A stretch of 64,000 bases of DNA, from contig NC_088202.1 of the NCBI RefSeq assembly GCF_037126465.1, positions 126,122,123-126,186,122 of the forward strand. Reading direction: 5' to 3'. Source of the stretch: Ornithodoros turicata (Eukaryota; Arthropoda; Arachnida; Ixodida; Argasidae). Under the pieces are notes generated by a model. It saw nothing but the letters and a program-made list of their open reading frames with translations. It searched no databases and was not told the origin of the DNA. Of this stretch, positions 1 through 11,032 are shown piece by piece (the first letter of the stretch is position 1; each line of letters opens with the position of its first letter). The translations under genes were made by a program, and so were the position numbers.

Positions 1-3000
1 AACGTTTCCGAAAACATGATAAGCCAATTGTCTGATTCCTTTCGAGTGGGTGACATGACGTTGATGGTACCTGATTGACTGACAGCGATAGGGAGCTAAA
101 CTCCCTAACTAATTTGCTAAAACTCCCAATTATATCATAAATTGCAGTGTCAATTTATCGAGGGAGAGAAACCATGCAGTCACGCGAGAAACGCAGTCGC
201 TACAATCACGCACTGGGGTAACTAAGCTAATCTACCAAGCTTGGTGACTCTGAAATTCGAAAGCAGGTTGCTCGCACATAACACGGTTGAAACGCCAACC
301 ACTCGGAGGCACCGATCGAACGCTCAACGAGCTAAAGCAAGAAGCGCCGCCATCGTAGCTACACGTGGCGCCATCTGGAACAAGGTGCGGGAAACTCATT
401 TGTGTTGCCTTTTCCCCTCGGCTCTACTCTCTTCCCTTTCGATTTGGCGCGAAACAACGCCGCTATGAAAAGCAGATAGCCTTGGCAGGCGTGTGTTGTG
501 GGAAATAACACTCGAATTTACGGTACACAAGCCCTGGGCTTAAGGTGCGATTAGTTAATTGACAGAAACCTGCATTACAGAGATGTTTCTCGGCGCATAT
601 TTTTCCTTTATTTTGATATTTTTGTTAGGATGATGTTAACCATATTTTTCCTTCGTTTAGTAGTACTTTTCGCACTGCCTGTTGAAATTCCAGGTTCACG
701 TACAACCACATTCTCCAACTATACATGGTCCGTACCTCCCTGCTTATGCATTGCTTAAATGTAGGCTAACCTTTCCCTCCTTTTTTCATAAAAAACATAT
801 ATCCAACATTGTTTAGAGAGCAGTTAAACAGGTATTCGATATTATGAAGTCATTGTGATATTTTGAAGGAGGATCCTTGTTCCATACATACATATTTGAA
901 GGCGACTATCCCTTTAAATATTAGGTGTCGTAAATTCATGCGTATAACCTGTGGATTATCTTTCGGAAACAGTTTTCCCGTTGGAAACATGCTGCGACTT
1001 ATACACTCATACACCACTGCGGCAAAGCTAAGCCTTTAGCTGATGCGTTCCAAAGTCAGCTCACGCAGTTGAAGGTGTTGTGAAACGATTCTCTCCACTC
1101 TTGGAGGGTTCGTGTTGTTAATGCGGAGATTTGCCTCTCGAATGTGTTAAGCAAAGCCCTATGCTGACGCGATCCTGCGTTCGGAAGTTATTGCGCATGG
1201 AAAATCCGACACTGCGAGAAAGGCGCCTTCGCTCTCTGCCTGAGTTCTCGCAAAGATAATACGTATCGTATAGTAGATAAGGCCTTGCTGTACCTGTTCC
1301 CATGGTGACCGTCTGCTCCTCTGCAGGAGATTTTTGCGTTTGGTGTCGGGCTCTGCTTATATCGAGCTGGGGAAAACGCTTGTTTTTAAATGCTATATTA
1401 CAAAAGCGGCGTCCTCCAAATAGATATGGCTGCGTCTACTGAACGTGTGAAGTACCATTTTGCACACAGCGCAAACATGCAAATAGCTATAGCTTCTCAA
1501 TCCGTTTAACGGCGTCATTTCTTCGCAGTTCGCGTGAACGTGTGCTTTGTTTTGAAGCCAAAATTCTGTCCTGTGTGTGCTGTGAGCTGCTTCTATGAAG
1601 ATACGGCTTATAAAGTTTAGCCACAAGTCCAACAGGAGCGGCCTTGTGGTCTATCGGCAGTGCGGCTAAAACGAGTGAAATTACGGTACATATGATTTTG
1701 AAACCCCATTTTTAGTGCTCTGTGACCAGGCACCTATATACTCTGTGATCACCGCAAATTACTCGGTGACAAGGTCGTTCTTTAATGCAGCAGCTTGGAC
1801 CCGAATCACAGAAAACCCGCTTTCCCCGGAGCCCCTTGATGCCCAGGATGTAAAATGTTTCGATAAAGTTTGTACTTTGTAAACATTTATTTCAATTTCA
1901 TTCAGTTCACTATTTGGTTCAGCACGTTCATTTCAAGCGCGATCGGACACAGCTTTTGTTTGCCAGAATTACGAGATCCGTATTCACAGACACTCCGCTA
2001 AAACAATGTTAGTATTCTTATATTTATCGTGAGGGGTAAAACGATAGTAAGAGCTATATATTAGGTTGATGTGTTTTCATTAACAAAATTAATTATACAC
2101 CTTAGCTGCAGCACTAGCCTGTTTGAAATTCGGGTGATGATTACTACTCCAGCAAATCCGTGTCGTACACTCAGCAACCGGCTTACAACGTGATAACTGC
2201 TGCAAATAACATGCATGTGTAATCGTCACTCTGTGGTCTATCTTCCGTGGTCATATATGGAGCTTTCTCTTCGATCTTTCACTGAGAATGAGTTGAGAGG
2301 GCGGCCGTACTGTCCGAATGCTATATGTGCACTCCGGGGAGTGATTTAGTTTATGCAGTTAGGCTTCTCCGTATTACCCTTCATAATGCAGAGTAGCATC
2401 CTTCACGTGTTCTCTGGCACGTCACACATGAAACAACACTAAAAAACAACATAAAAAAGTAACACTTTTATCTCATCTTATTTTATTTATTTGTGCAGGC
2501 GTACAAACGTAATTCTTAACGGTGTTGTGTGATCGCTAACGGTACTGTACGTTGCAGTATGCGTGTCCTACACACTGTATTGTTTACCCATTACATGGAA
2601 CACCGCATGAGTGAGTTATACCGATTAATTAACCTGACTCCTTATACTTTCTAACAGTCCTTTCCGCAATGTCTGTGGTCAGCACGCACCGAGGAATTTT
2701 GTACAGTCACGGTGAGAAATTACGTGTTGTCATTATGAATCTTGCATATTCTTTAAATTAAGCTTTGACATTACTATGCTGTATAAAACATATCTCCGCG
2801 ATCTCGGATACCACTTCCTGTGTCAAGTAAAATTTAGACAACTACTTTGCGTGAAACTGTCGAAATGAGAAGCACAAGGAACGAGAACAACAGAAACACA
2901 TAAGGTATACAGCAGCGTACGGTGCCGGCCCACATTAGCGAGTAGAGTTTGACGACCTCGAAGCATACAGTTTTGACAAATAACTTACTTTACATTTTAC

Positions 3001-3259
3001 AAATTTTTCAGGAATCGTCGAAGCTTGAGCCGAAATTGATGCGATATATTTTAATCGCCGATTATTGGGAGAAAACGCGAAAGCGTCCTCGCCCGCACCG
3101 ACAAAGAGTTTGAGTTTGATTTGCAATTTTCTGGCGCAAAGATATCCCCACCGACGAAGAGGTAGAGAAGGACTTTCATAAATGGAAAATGCAAACAGTT
3201 AGTATATGCCCGATAGCACAAAGTCGAAAAAGTAGCGAGCAAGAAAAATAAAACAACCA
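1..3259. other. Unassigned non-coding DNA
   Basis: I see no recognisable gene or repeat. Open frames are short, mutually overlapping and have no family motifs. A CTCF-like core (GGCGCCATCTGG on the plus strand) lies at 367-378. Composition is mixed, with A/T-rich patches around 2,400-2,500. Diverged repeats could be present that I cannot recognise by eye. Confidence 0.4.
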
Positions 3260-3269
3260 GGAGCGAGCA

Positions 3270-3560
3270 ATGAGCTGTATTCACAACGAACTAACAAAAC
3301 AATTGGGAGGTGATTTACACCTGTGGCGAGCGAACTATTTCATGCAGACTGATTGTATTTCTCCTCTTCCTGTGGTTGACGCTCCTACTCTCACACAAGC
3401 GCGCTTCCCACCGTTTCCATGGCAACCGCGACGCGGAGTCTCGCGCGTCATCTATCGCAAAGACGTTGAACTACACCCATGGTTTTGTCGTTCGGCGGCG
3501 CACAGGGTAGCACAGGTTTCGGTTTGGCGGAACCTCTCCCAAAGAGAGAGGAAATGAAGT
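3270..3560. promoter_or_regulatory. CpG-rich patch with RFX-type X-box
   Basis: This stretch is visibly richer in CG dinucleotides than its neighbours. It contains GTTTCCATGGCAAC at 3413-3426, which fits the RFX X-box consensus RYYNYYATRRNRAC at every position. X-boxes drive ciliary genes in animals (established knowledge). The patch could be a promoter of a gene outside the window or of a first exon I cannot recognise. There is no TATA box and no clear downstream coding exon. A 95-codon open frame across it resembles no family I know. Confidence 0.35.
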
Positions 3561-4439
3561 CCGTGGTCAAATGATGGCAACTTCCACTCGAACGGTTTGA
3601 GATTGTTACCTGTCCGTGCATATGAGATTAATTTAGATCAGACAGGAAAAGAAAGAAACAAGATGAGATTTTTTTACGGTATTTACGGTATTTCTCTTTT
3701 CTTATTTTTCTCCTGACACTGGTCACAACTGGCTATTCCGACCAACTGTCAAATAAGGTACCTCCATTCCCGATGATGGCTCAGCTGTTCGATCATGTAG
3801 GGTTTCGTATTGACAAAATCACAAAACCAGCCACGATAACTGTGAACGTATATAGCAATAGTGGTTTACATGTTCGTAGACGTGTTTTATTTTGCTCCAT
3901 GTGTTTTCATTATGCATATGTGTGCTGCATTGTTCAGTGTGTCATTGACTTGTTGTGTTATTTGATTATTATAATTCACACTGTTCTGAAAGTGTTCTTC
4001 TCGAGTTGAGAAAAATGACATGCGTGTTTATTTGGTGCGCGATACGGTGTTGTGATGAACTGTGCATCTGGGTCTGGCATGCATGCTGTAGCTCGCACTG
4101 CGATATCCGTGTTTGCATGATTTCGTCTATAGCAGTGTGAAGTTGGATCTTTATGTTTGAATACATGGGTATTTGTCAATTTCTTTAGCACTGGTCTGGA
4201 CTGACTACGTAAAATGATTGATTTCAGATTTCAGATTTATTTGCTAAAACAATATGGTACAAGAGTTTACAGTTTACATATAGAGGTCCCATATTGCTTC
4301 ATATATTCCTGTATTGGCGAACCTATGTTAGTATGAGCACTTTCCGTAATACCATATTTCGTTGGATGCTGACTCTTGACTTGATACAAACAATTATGCG
4401 TTCTCGCCCTTACGTTTCGAAGTGACAGTCGTGCACATG
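3561..4439. other. Unassigned non-coding DNA
   Basis: No gene or known repeat is recognised. Short frames occur on both strands around 3,770-4,190, but they overlap each other and lack motifs. Confidence 0.4.
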
Positions 4440-4654
4440 TACAGGGTGTTTGCTCTAACTTATCCAGAAATTTTATTTAAAGTGAGCCATAAAAGAGAAA
4501 CGAGCGCTACTTTTCAGCTACTTGACTAAGAAGAAGGTGCTACTAGTGAAGCAGTACCTGTTTCTTACTCAAGTAGCAGAAAAGTACCACTTGCTTTTCT
4601 TTTATTGCTCGCTTTAAATATAATTTCTGGACACGTTAGAGCAAACACCCTGTA
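4440..4654. mobile_element. TA-flanked foldback MITE (CAGGGTG ends)
   Basis: The element begins TACAGGGTGTTTGCTCTAAC and ends with the reverse complement, GTTAGAGCAAACACCCTGTA. The arms continue inward for about 90 bp with few mismatches, so nearly the whole 215 bp folds into one hairpin. TA dinucleotides at both ends fit the target duplication of Tc1/mariner-type elements. There is no transposase, so it is non-autonomous. It shares its CAGGGTG terminus with the elements at 8.4, 13.2, 17.2 and 28.8 kb, although the internal sequences differ. Confidence 0.8.
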
Positions 4655-5729
4655 TGTGTCCGAACGCTCGCACAGGCACTTTACAGAGGTAAATCTATAG
4701 TTCTCAAACATCCATATAGTTACCTTTCCTGACCAGCGTATAGGAACGTAACTTTTGAAGAGCCCTATGTGGATATTATGTGTGCTTGATGATTGATATG
4801 ATATTATTATATATTATATATATTATATATATATATCATTGATGATATGATATTTGGCGTGCAGATGTCTATGCATTTATGCACAGTGATCACCTCCTAT
4901 AGTGTGTATGTCATATGTTTACGCATGTGTGTTTGTATGTGAGCAGCAGGCTGCAGCTTGTAGGTACCAATCTCTTCTTCTTTTTTTTTTTTTTGTCTCT
5001 GACATCCAACTATCCATAAAAGAAACAAAAAGCTTTAAACTGGTCGGCTCCTTAGCTCCAAGTTAAATGTGACGAATAAAGGGTACTACGTTTCCCACCC
5101 TCCCTTCTTTCTTTTTCTTTTTTTTTTTCAGGTTACATATTGCGCATGAAACTGTTACCTACGTTGCTCTCACGACGCACTGGTTATCTCTGAGTGATCC
5201 AATTCAGGGGACAAATTATTTTCTCAAGGAGCATATCAGGAAGGCACATATATGCCCACTTAATGTGTTCTCATAGCTGTCTGGTCTTGCTTTTATTGGC
5301 GTTACGCTTGAACAGGTTGTGCTGCAACTTTGTTGTGTGATGTATGGCAAGGCATAGGCACATTTCAGTTGACTCGATGAAGCAGATGATCACGCGAATT
5401 TCACACCTTTGCGAACGTAGGTATGTCTGTCTTAGCCATGAGTTAATAAATATAACAAAGCACGCAATGTTTGCATTACCAGTGATCGCACTAGCACTGC
5501 CCACGTATATGAATTGTATATGTATGTTTAACATCTTCATGCAGTTTGACTAGCACAAAGTACTTCTCGACCTCATTACTAGTTATTTACGATGTTAGGT
5601 CGCATGTCTTGCATTTGGCGTTAGCACGTGGTGCAGTTCGCAATGTGTTTCTTCAAGTACACTCGCAACCGCTCGAAGGAATGAAATAGTGAACATAGAA
5701 GTAAAATGCAAGCGAGCTGGTGTAGTATA
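4655..5729. other. Unassigned DNA with TA-rich and poly-T tracts
   Basis: The stretch has a TA-rich microsatellite at about 4795-4840, a poly-T run near 4980-4995 and a pyrimidine tract near 5105-5130. I recognise no gene. Confidence 0.45.
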
Positions 5730-5887
5730 CTTGACGTTAGCAACATGTCCCTGAGCTTGGGGGAAGGACAAAACACAAAAACGAGCAGCACAAGACAAGG
5801 ACTATCGAGCCTTGTCTTATGCTGTTCGATTTTGTGTTTTGTCTTTTGTCCTTCCCCCAAGCTCAGGGACATGTTGCCAACGTCAAG
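5730..5887. repeat. 158-bp palindrome, probably Penelope-like end
   Basis: The left arm (CTTGACGTTAGCAACATGTC) is repeated as its reverse complement at the right (GACATGTTGCCAACGTCAAG). The arms meet near 5810. The adjoining left 30 nt could be a tail like those of the palindromes at 6.2, 22.8 and 59.0 kb. I could not find a target-site duplication here, so the assignment to Penelope-like elements is inferred from style alone. Confidence 0.6.
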
Positions 5888-6249
5888 GAGATAGCCTTCG
5901 ATAGTTCTCGCTGAAACATTTGCGAGTTTGCAAAATATCATTCTGACAAATTGTTCGGTTGAGCTTTATTTTACTTCAATGCGTGTTCAATGGAAGCGGT
6001 GGTGGTCACGAATGAATTGAGAGTTTACCGGGTTGACCCACGGCTTATGCTCGAGAAATACATAAATACGTCGAGAGAGGCATACAAACATAAACAGTAT
6101 ACAAAGTATACAAGTATATATACAGAGTATACAAAACATAAACACTGCGGAACTCGACGACCGTTTAGAAATACCGACTACGTAATATAACAGCTGGAGA
6201 ATGAAAATTGTCACCGACTTAACGCAACGGGAAATAACAATTTATTTAA

Positions 6250-6282
6250 ACGTTCCGTCTCCTGTGCGGGAGACATCATCAG
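6250..6282 (-). ncRNA. Hammerhead-like hairpin, left arm (degenerate)
   Basis: Read on the minus strand, the hairpin has CTGATGA, one extra T, a six-pair stem GTCTCC/GGAGAC, then GGAA where a hammerhead needs GAAA, followed by CGTT. The first core box is intact and the second carries a G substitution. Together with the extra nucleotide this makes catalysis doubtful. It is the mirror copy of the motif at 6508-6541. Confidence 0.45.
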
Positions 6283-6507
6283 TACAAGGCTAGGGACGGG
6301 AATGAGGAGCACCAAAACCAGTCTTGCTATTTAAGGGTTCACCGAGGCCAGAGTACGGTCTGCAGGAAGTGGGCCACGGTTAGCATTACATGCTGTTGGC
6401 TCCCTTTGTATGTGCCACGATTCGAGGAATTTTCTCGGTCCCCACCGCTGTTCGCGCGCCAAGGTGACGGCACCCTTGTAGTCGTCATTCCCGTCCCTAG
6501 CCTTGCA

Positions 6508-6541
6508 GTGATGATGTCTCCCGCATAGGAGACGAAACGTC
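6508..6541 (+). ncRNA. Hammerhead-like hairpin, right arm (degenerate)
   Basis: The order is GTGATGA (consensus CTGANGA, so the first C is G), an extra T, stem GTCTCC/GGAGAC closed by a six-base loop, an intact GAAA, then CGT. It sits in the right arm of the Penelope-like palindrome, where a hammerhead would be expected. The core has one substitution and one insertion relative to the canonical type I core, so I call it hammerhead-like only. Confidence 0.45.
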
Positions 6542-6638
6542 TAAATAAATTGTTATTTCCCGTTGCGTAAAGTCGGTGACAATTTTCATTCTCCAATTAT
6601 GACGCCCGGCTTTTGGAGTATCTTCGTAATATAACAGC

Positions 6639-8431
6639 AATATTGTGCAGTCGTTGAACACCAGCCGTGCCACATTTCTGTCATCCATTACAATAATGAG
6701 CTGTTAAACATGTAATATAAGCTTTACGCACTTCGTTTACAGTTACGGCAGGGTATATGTACCCAACCCTCATATCAATGCAGTCATCTGGCCGTTTGCG
6801 GAGTGTTCAGAAGGGCAGCAAATACCATATTGGTTGAAGTCCCCCAACTTTGTTCTCTTCCATCACGCAACAGTAACAGTTCCCGGAAAAAAAGATCCGT
6901 TCATTGCTTCGGGACGGCGAATGGGAAAGAAGAATTCAGCCGTTTTCAATGAGCGTACCTATGGGAACCCGGCAGGGGGGACAGACCGCCTTTGAATCTA
7001 CCCCGGGAGCACGTAGAGGGGAACCAGCGACGGACGGTCGCCGAGGGTGGAGTTGAGCTTTGTAGAAGTCACAAGAAGAAAGAAAAAACAGAAAAGAAAA
7101 ATCACATGGGTGAAGTAACGCGGGGATTGGCAGATTCGAAAACGAAAACCAGGGTGAAAGAAGAATACAAGAGGATGCGTCTCGGCAAGTGCGAGATAAA
7201 TGACTCTTCGTACTTTGTTCGTAAGTCGGCTGTCTTGATCGTGTCGGCCGCTTGGAGCGTTGAACCCCCACCACCACTGGTGAACGGTTAGAGATAAATG
7301 GCAGTGACAGTCACGAGAAAAATGAGGCGCGCTTGTCCGTGGTATAGGGAAGGAGGTCCTACAGCGACATAATAGCATCTACGTCGATTTGGGTGTTCTT
7401 GTCTGCGATATCGTGTGACTTCTCTCGAGTTCTATAGAGCCAGCTGTCCCTGAAGTTTGAAATCGATACACGTGCATAAGTCTTGAGACCGCGTCCCCGT
7501 GCTTTTAGGTAGCAAGCGTCCACTCTACAGGAAAAAGAACAGAAGAAACCAAAAAAAGGCCGCATGCAAGACGAAAACCATCGTATTTGAAACTAAAATC
7601 TTAGACTGCTTTTACATGGATGGAAGGGCAACAGTGAATCGATAAAATTTATGCTCAATTGAAAAAAAAAAAAAAAAAGAAAAACATTGTTCTGGAAAGG
7701 TTGACTTAAAAACGAGGTTGCGTTTCTAGCTACTAAAGACATCCACGTATATGCCGCTATTTAGCAGACAAATTCCAGTGCATCACACCCTCTAATGAAA
7801 TTTTCGCGAACGTAGCCCTCTAATGAAATTTTCGCGAACGTAGCCCTCTAATGAAATTTTCGAAATTTCAGTGTTCGAAACGGAATCTTGGGAGAGTAAA
7901 TTAGGGTAATAAGTGTCGGAGAAGTGCATACACGAGAAGAAAGGTGTAAAAGAAGAGTAACAGTCGGGACATAGTCAGTGACCAGTGTTGGTACGGGTAC
8001 AACACTCGCCATAGTGCATGGCGACTGATCGAAACTGCACGTACGACCATCACTGATATTTATATAAAAAAATTGTGCTCGCAGAGGGCCTACTTGCAAG
8101 TATGTAGTGGTGCACTGTGGACATATACCTCGACAGCGGTATTTGTAGACAATGGTATATGCGGACCTATACCTCCTCCCCCAACAAAAAATATATTTTC
8201 CAGTTCAAATTAAATTCAGTTTCAAATAGTACTTTTCGCTAGGTTTTTAGTATCGTGTATAGCGGAAGCTTTCATCTATCGAACGTCATATTGCAGATGT
8301 CTTTATCAGGACCGCCACGTTTCGAAAATCGTAGTCGAAAATTGCCAAGATTGCAAAACTTTAGTTTTCTTGTCGTCGCTCACACAAGCGGTAGCGCACA
8401 GAAACACGAAAGTTTTTTTTTTATATATATA
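6639..8431. other. Unassigned non-coding DNA
   Basis: No gene is recognised. The stretch includes a 28-bp tandem repeat (listed separately), an A-rich tract at about 7662-7685, and several overlapping frames around 6,940-7,380 that fit no family. Around 8,300 the sequence CACGTTTCGAAA resembles part of a Penelope-type end, but no arms or cores are visible. Confidence 0.4.
7788..7862. repeat. 28-bp tandem repeat, ~2.7 copies
   Basis: The unit starts at 7788, 7816 and 7844, each beginning CCCTCTAATGAAATTTTCG. The first two copies are identical. The third breaks off after 19 bases. It is probably a slippage product. Confidence 0.85.
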
Positions 8432-8853
8432 TACAGGGTGTCTCAGTTAAATCGCCGGGCTAAATAATAAATCCCCGGGCCAATAAGGGAGTGGAAGAGC
8501 GTCCTTTTGCGCTTCACCGCGACCAGCCGCGACAAAAATATGTAAACCGAAACCAATTAATTACTGCAACAAATGACCCGCTTGGGTGGCACATTTTTAT
8601 CGAAAAGGTGTCCACTGAAGCTCCCAAAACGGGTATATAGTACCCATTTTAATGCCGACGGCGCCCTGATTTAGAAGTTATGTTTTTCACGAAACTCATT
8701 TGAATTTTTATTTAAATAATGAGCGCCTGCCACTCATTCACACGGTGCGCAGCTTGTAGGTATCGGACAGATACTTGTAAAAAAGAAAGTTTTTCGATTG
8801 GTGCACCCGTTCGCGAATTATTTAGCCCGAGGATTTAACTGAGACACCCTGTA
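8432..8853. mobile_element. TA-flanked MITE with ~38-bp inverted ends
   Basis: The left end is TACAGGGTGTCTCAGTTAAA and the right end is its reverse complement. Inverted similarity covers roughly the outer 38 bp. The inner ~340 bp is not palindromic. TA at both ends fits Tc1/mariner-type insertion, here beside a TA microsatellite. There is no coding sequence. It belongs to the same terminal class as the foldback elements at 13.2 and 17.2 kb, but with short terminal repeats. Confidence 0.75.
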
Positions 8854-9081
8854 TATATACATTCGTCACATACCACGCAACAAGGTACCGTGATTATTTT
8901 GCCCGCGAACCGTCAGGGGGAAGGCGTTATAAAATGGCACACACCGCCGAAATCGCGTCCTTTATGCGCAGCACTAGAGGGAGAGGAAAGGAACTGTTCA
9001 GCATTAAGTACACAGGGCATACAGTATCGAGTGTATCGCGCCTTCAAACGACATAAAAAACACGACTGGCAGGTCGTATGT

Positions 9082-9279
9082 ATGGCTCTGCAGTACCTTA
9101 TTTACACGAGGTCTCGCGCAACCTTAACAAGATAGAAGGCCGGGCAAATGTTGAATTGGTGTTCACAGTTCCATTCAAGTTAGAGAACCTGCGCAAGGCC
9201 AGTAATCTGGAAAGAGCTCTACCTCTACGATGCGCAGAAAAGCATAAGAATTAGTGCACAGAGTGTGTACGCAATGTCG
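9082..9279 (+). repeat. Left arm of ~190-bp inverted pair
   Basis: This arm begins ATGGCTCTGCAGTACC and is repeated in inverted orientation at 10853-11032, at a guess around 90 percent identical. The left arm has a ~15-bp insertion absent from the right. The arms could be long terminal inverted repeats of a ~1.95-kb element, or an inverted duplication. I see no clear target duplication outside them. Confidence 0.75.
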
Positions 9280-10852
9280 AAGCACGACTCCCGCACGAGC
9301 GAATAAAAATGGGAAAAATGTGACCTACACTTTTCTGAGTTGACACCGCCTATCAGGCTCTTCCAAAGACTGAAGGTAATACTGTATATATTTTAGCTGA
9401 GACATGTATAGAGCTATTCTTCCACGTACAGGCGCCATACTATTTCAATCCCTTTCTGAAAAATATCGGTGACGGTCGAGCGCCCTGTTTGGATTACCTG
9501 CCGTGGAATGGTCCAGTTTTCATGTCTGTGTCTTTACGCAGTGTCAGATTATCATGTGATAGACTAAAGAGCAGCAGAAAACGGCAAAGAGGGAGTAACT
9601 ATATATACTCATAACTACTCTGCATTTACTGTGTGTACATTCTTGATGAGTATAGATCTTATTCAGACTCTAATAGTTCCATGTCCATGGCGCTTCGAGC
9701 GCCAGATATCTTGTAGATGCTACACCGGCATAGCGCTATTTGTTAGAGGTATTAATGGCGACGCGGGGAAGGAGGGAGCTATACAATACTTGCCTTCGAA
9801 CCGTGGTTTGAAAGTCATTTCTCGCAAAATTTCGGCCTGAAAGTCTCACGCGGAATATTCACGTACCGGTGGGGTGGGCTCTTGAGGAAGTTCTCATTCA
9901 CGGCGTCACAAAAACAGAAAATGCTGACGCTGCGGTCGGCGTATAGCGTATAGTTTGTCGGTCTTCCGGAACTTTCAGGTACTACGATGGAACTTATTCC
10001 GGACGTACGAAAATATAGTGGCTGTAAAGGTTGTGGGGGTCACGTGGTCACAGATCGATTGGGATGTTGAAACCCCTTGGCGGTTTCCTTGGGTTTCTTG
10101 GTAACGTACGAGTATTGTTCCATCATGTATATGCGAATTTTAGACTGTATACGAAACCCGTTACTCATTTCTGCTACGCCCAAACTGGGTGGTTGTGTCA
10201 GTTTAGTGAGTACCCTTGATATCTCGCCGCGCACAAGTGGTGCATCACTTCACGTTGTATTTCAGACTATTTTGCAGGCCACGAGGAAGGGCGAAACGTT
10301 CGAGTTTTCAAAAATTACAAGTGTAGAGCGTTGAATTAAAATTTACCCTTCAGCATATGTATATAGTGCGATTTTCTCTCTTCAAGTAGACAACAGGGAC
10401 TTGTCATTTTCAAGAGAGTAAACCTTTCGGCTTGTTGATACTGCGACACACAAAGGCAAAGCGCTACTTCCACTAGGTTTGATCGAAGGCAACACAAGCA
10501 CACATACATACACTGTTTCACACCGCATACGCTGATAGCGTTGAAAAAAAAAAAAGCGAAAAAGGCAAGTTCTTTACCAGAAAGTGACACAGACGGGGTG
10601 CTGAGGCATTCTGTTCCTAAATGCAGCAATCTTCCCAGCCTCAATTATCTCCCTCGTGGTCCTATATTCGCACTTTTCGCGATAAGGCCACGATCATGCA
10701 ACAAACTGCTTACAACCGCATGAGCTGCAGTGCTGCGCCAACCAGCCTTCCATGCCGTTCTTCACATTAGGAATGATCCCTGAGCCTGTCATTTATACAG
10801 CGACCAGTCTGGCACCCATATTTCTTATCGCAGGAGATGGGAACAGAACACA
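9280..10852. other. DNA between the two inverted arms
   Basis: About 1.57 kb lies between the arms. No transposase or other protein is recognisable. The largest frame, about 100 codons on the minus strand near 10,340-10,640, has no familiar motif. An A-rich run lies at 10,543-10,553. If the arms are transposon ends, this would be a decayed or non-coding interior. Confidence 0.4.
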
Positions 10853-11032
10853 CGACATTGCGTACACACTCTGTGCACTAATTCTTATGCTTTTCTGCAC
10901 ATCGTAGAGGTAGAGCTCTTTTGCGCAGGTTCACTAACTTGTATGGAACTGTGAACACAAATTCAACATTTGCCCGACCTATCTTGCTATGGTTGCGCGA
11001 GAGCTTGTGTAAATAAGGTACTGCAGAGCCAT
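10853..11032 (-). repeat. Right arm of ~190-bp inverted pair
   Basis: This is the reverse-complement partner of 9082-9279. The shared tracts include the segment around ATTCTTATGCTTTTCTGCAC and the end CTGCAGAGCCAT. Its outer neighbour (TGCTCTTC) does not match the outer neighbour of the left arm. Confidence 0.75.

Larger units (their letters stand above)
6195..6624. mobile_element. Penelope-like inverted pLTR pair with tail
   Basis: Two inverted arms (6195-~6310 and ~6480-6595) start and end with TGGAGAATGAAAATTGTC and its complement. A 29-nt extension (6596-6624) follows the right arm only. The whole insertion is flanked by a perfect 14-bp direct repeat, CGTAATATAACAGC, at 6181-6194 and 6625-6638. 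Inverted pseudo-LTRs, a ~30-40 nt tail on one side, variable-length target duplications and hammerhead-type hairpins are published features of Penelope-like retroelements. No reverse transcriptase or GIY-YIG coding region remains. This copy is a non-autonomous or 5'-truncated remnant. Confidence 0.7.

Noticed and set aside
8290..8330. Minus-strand TTTCGAAACGTGGCG with CTGATAA
   Set aside because: Box order and spacing do not allow a hammerhead fold, though it may be a Penelope-end remnant.
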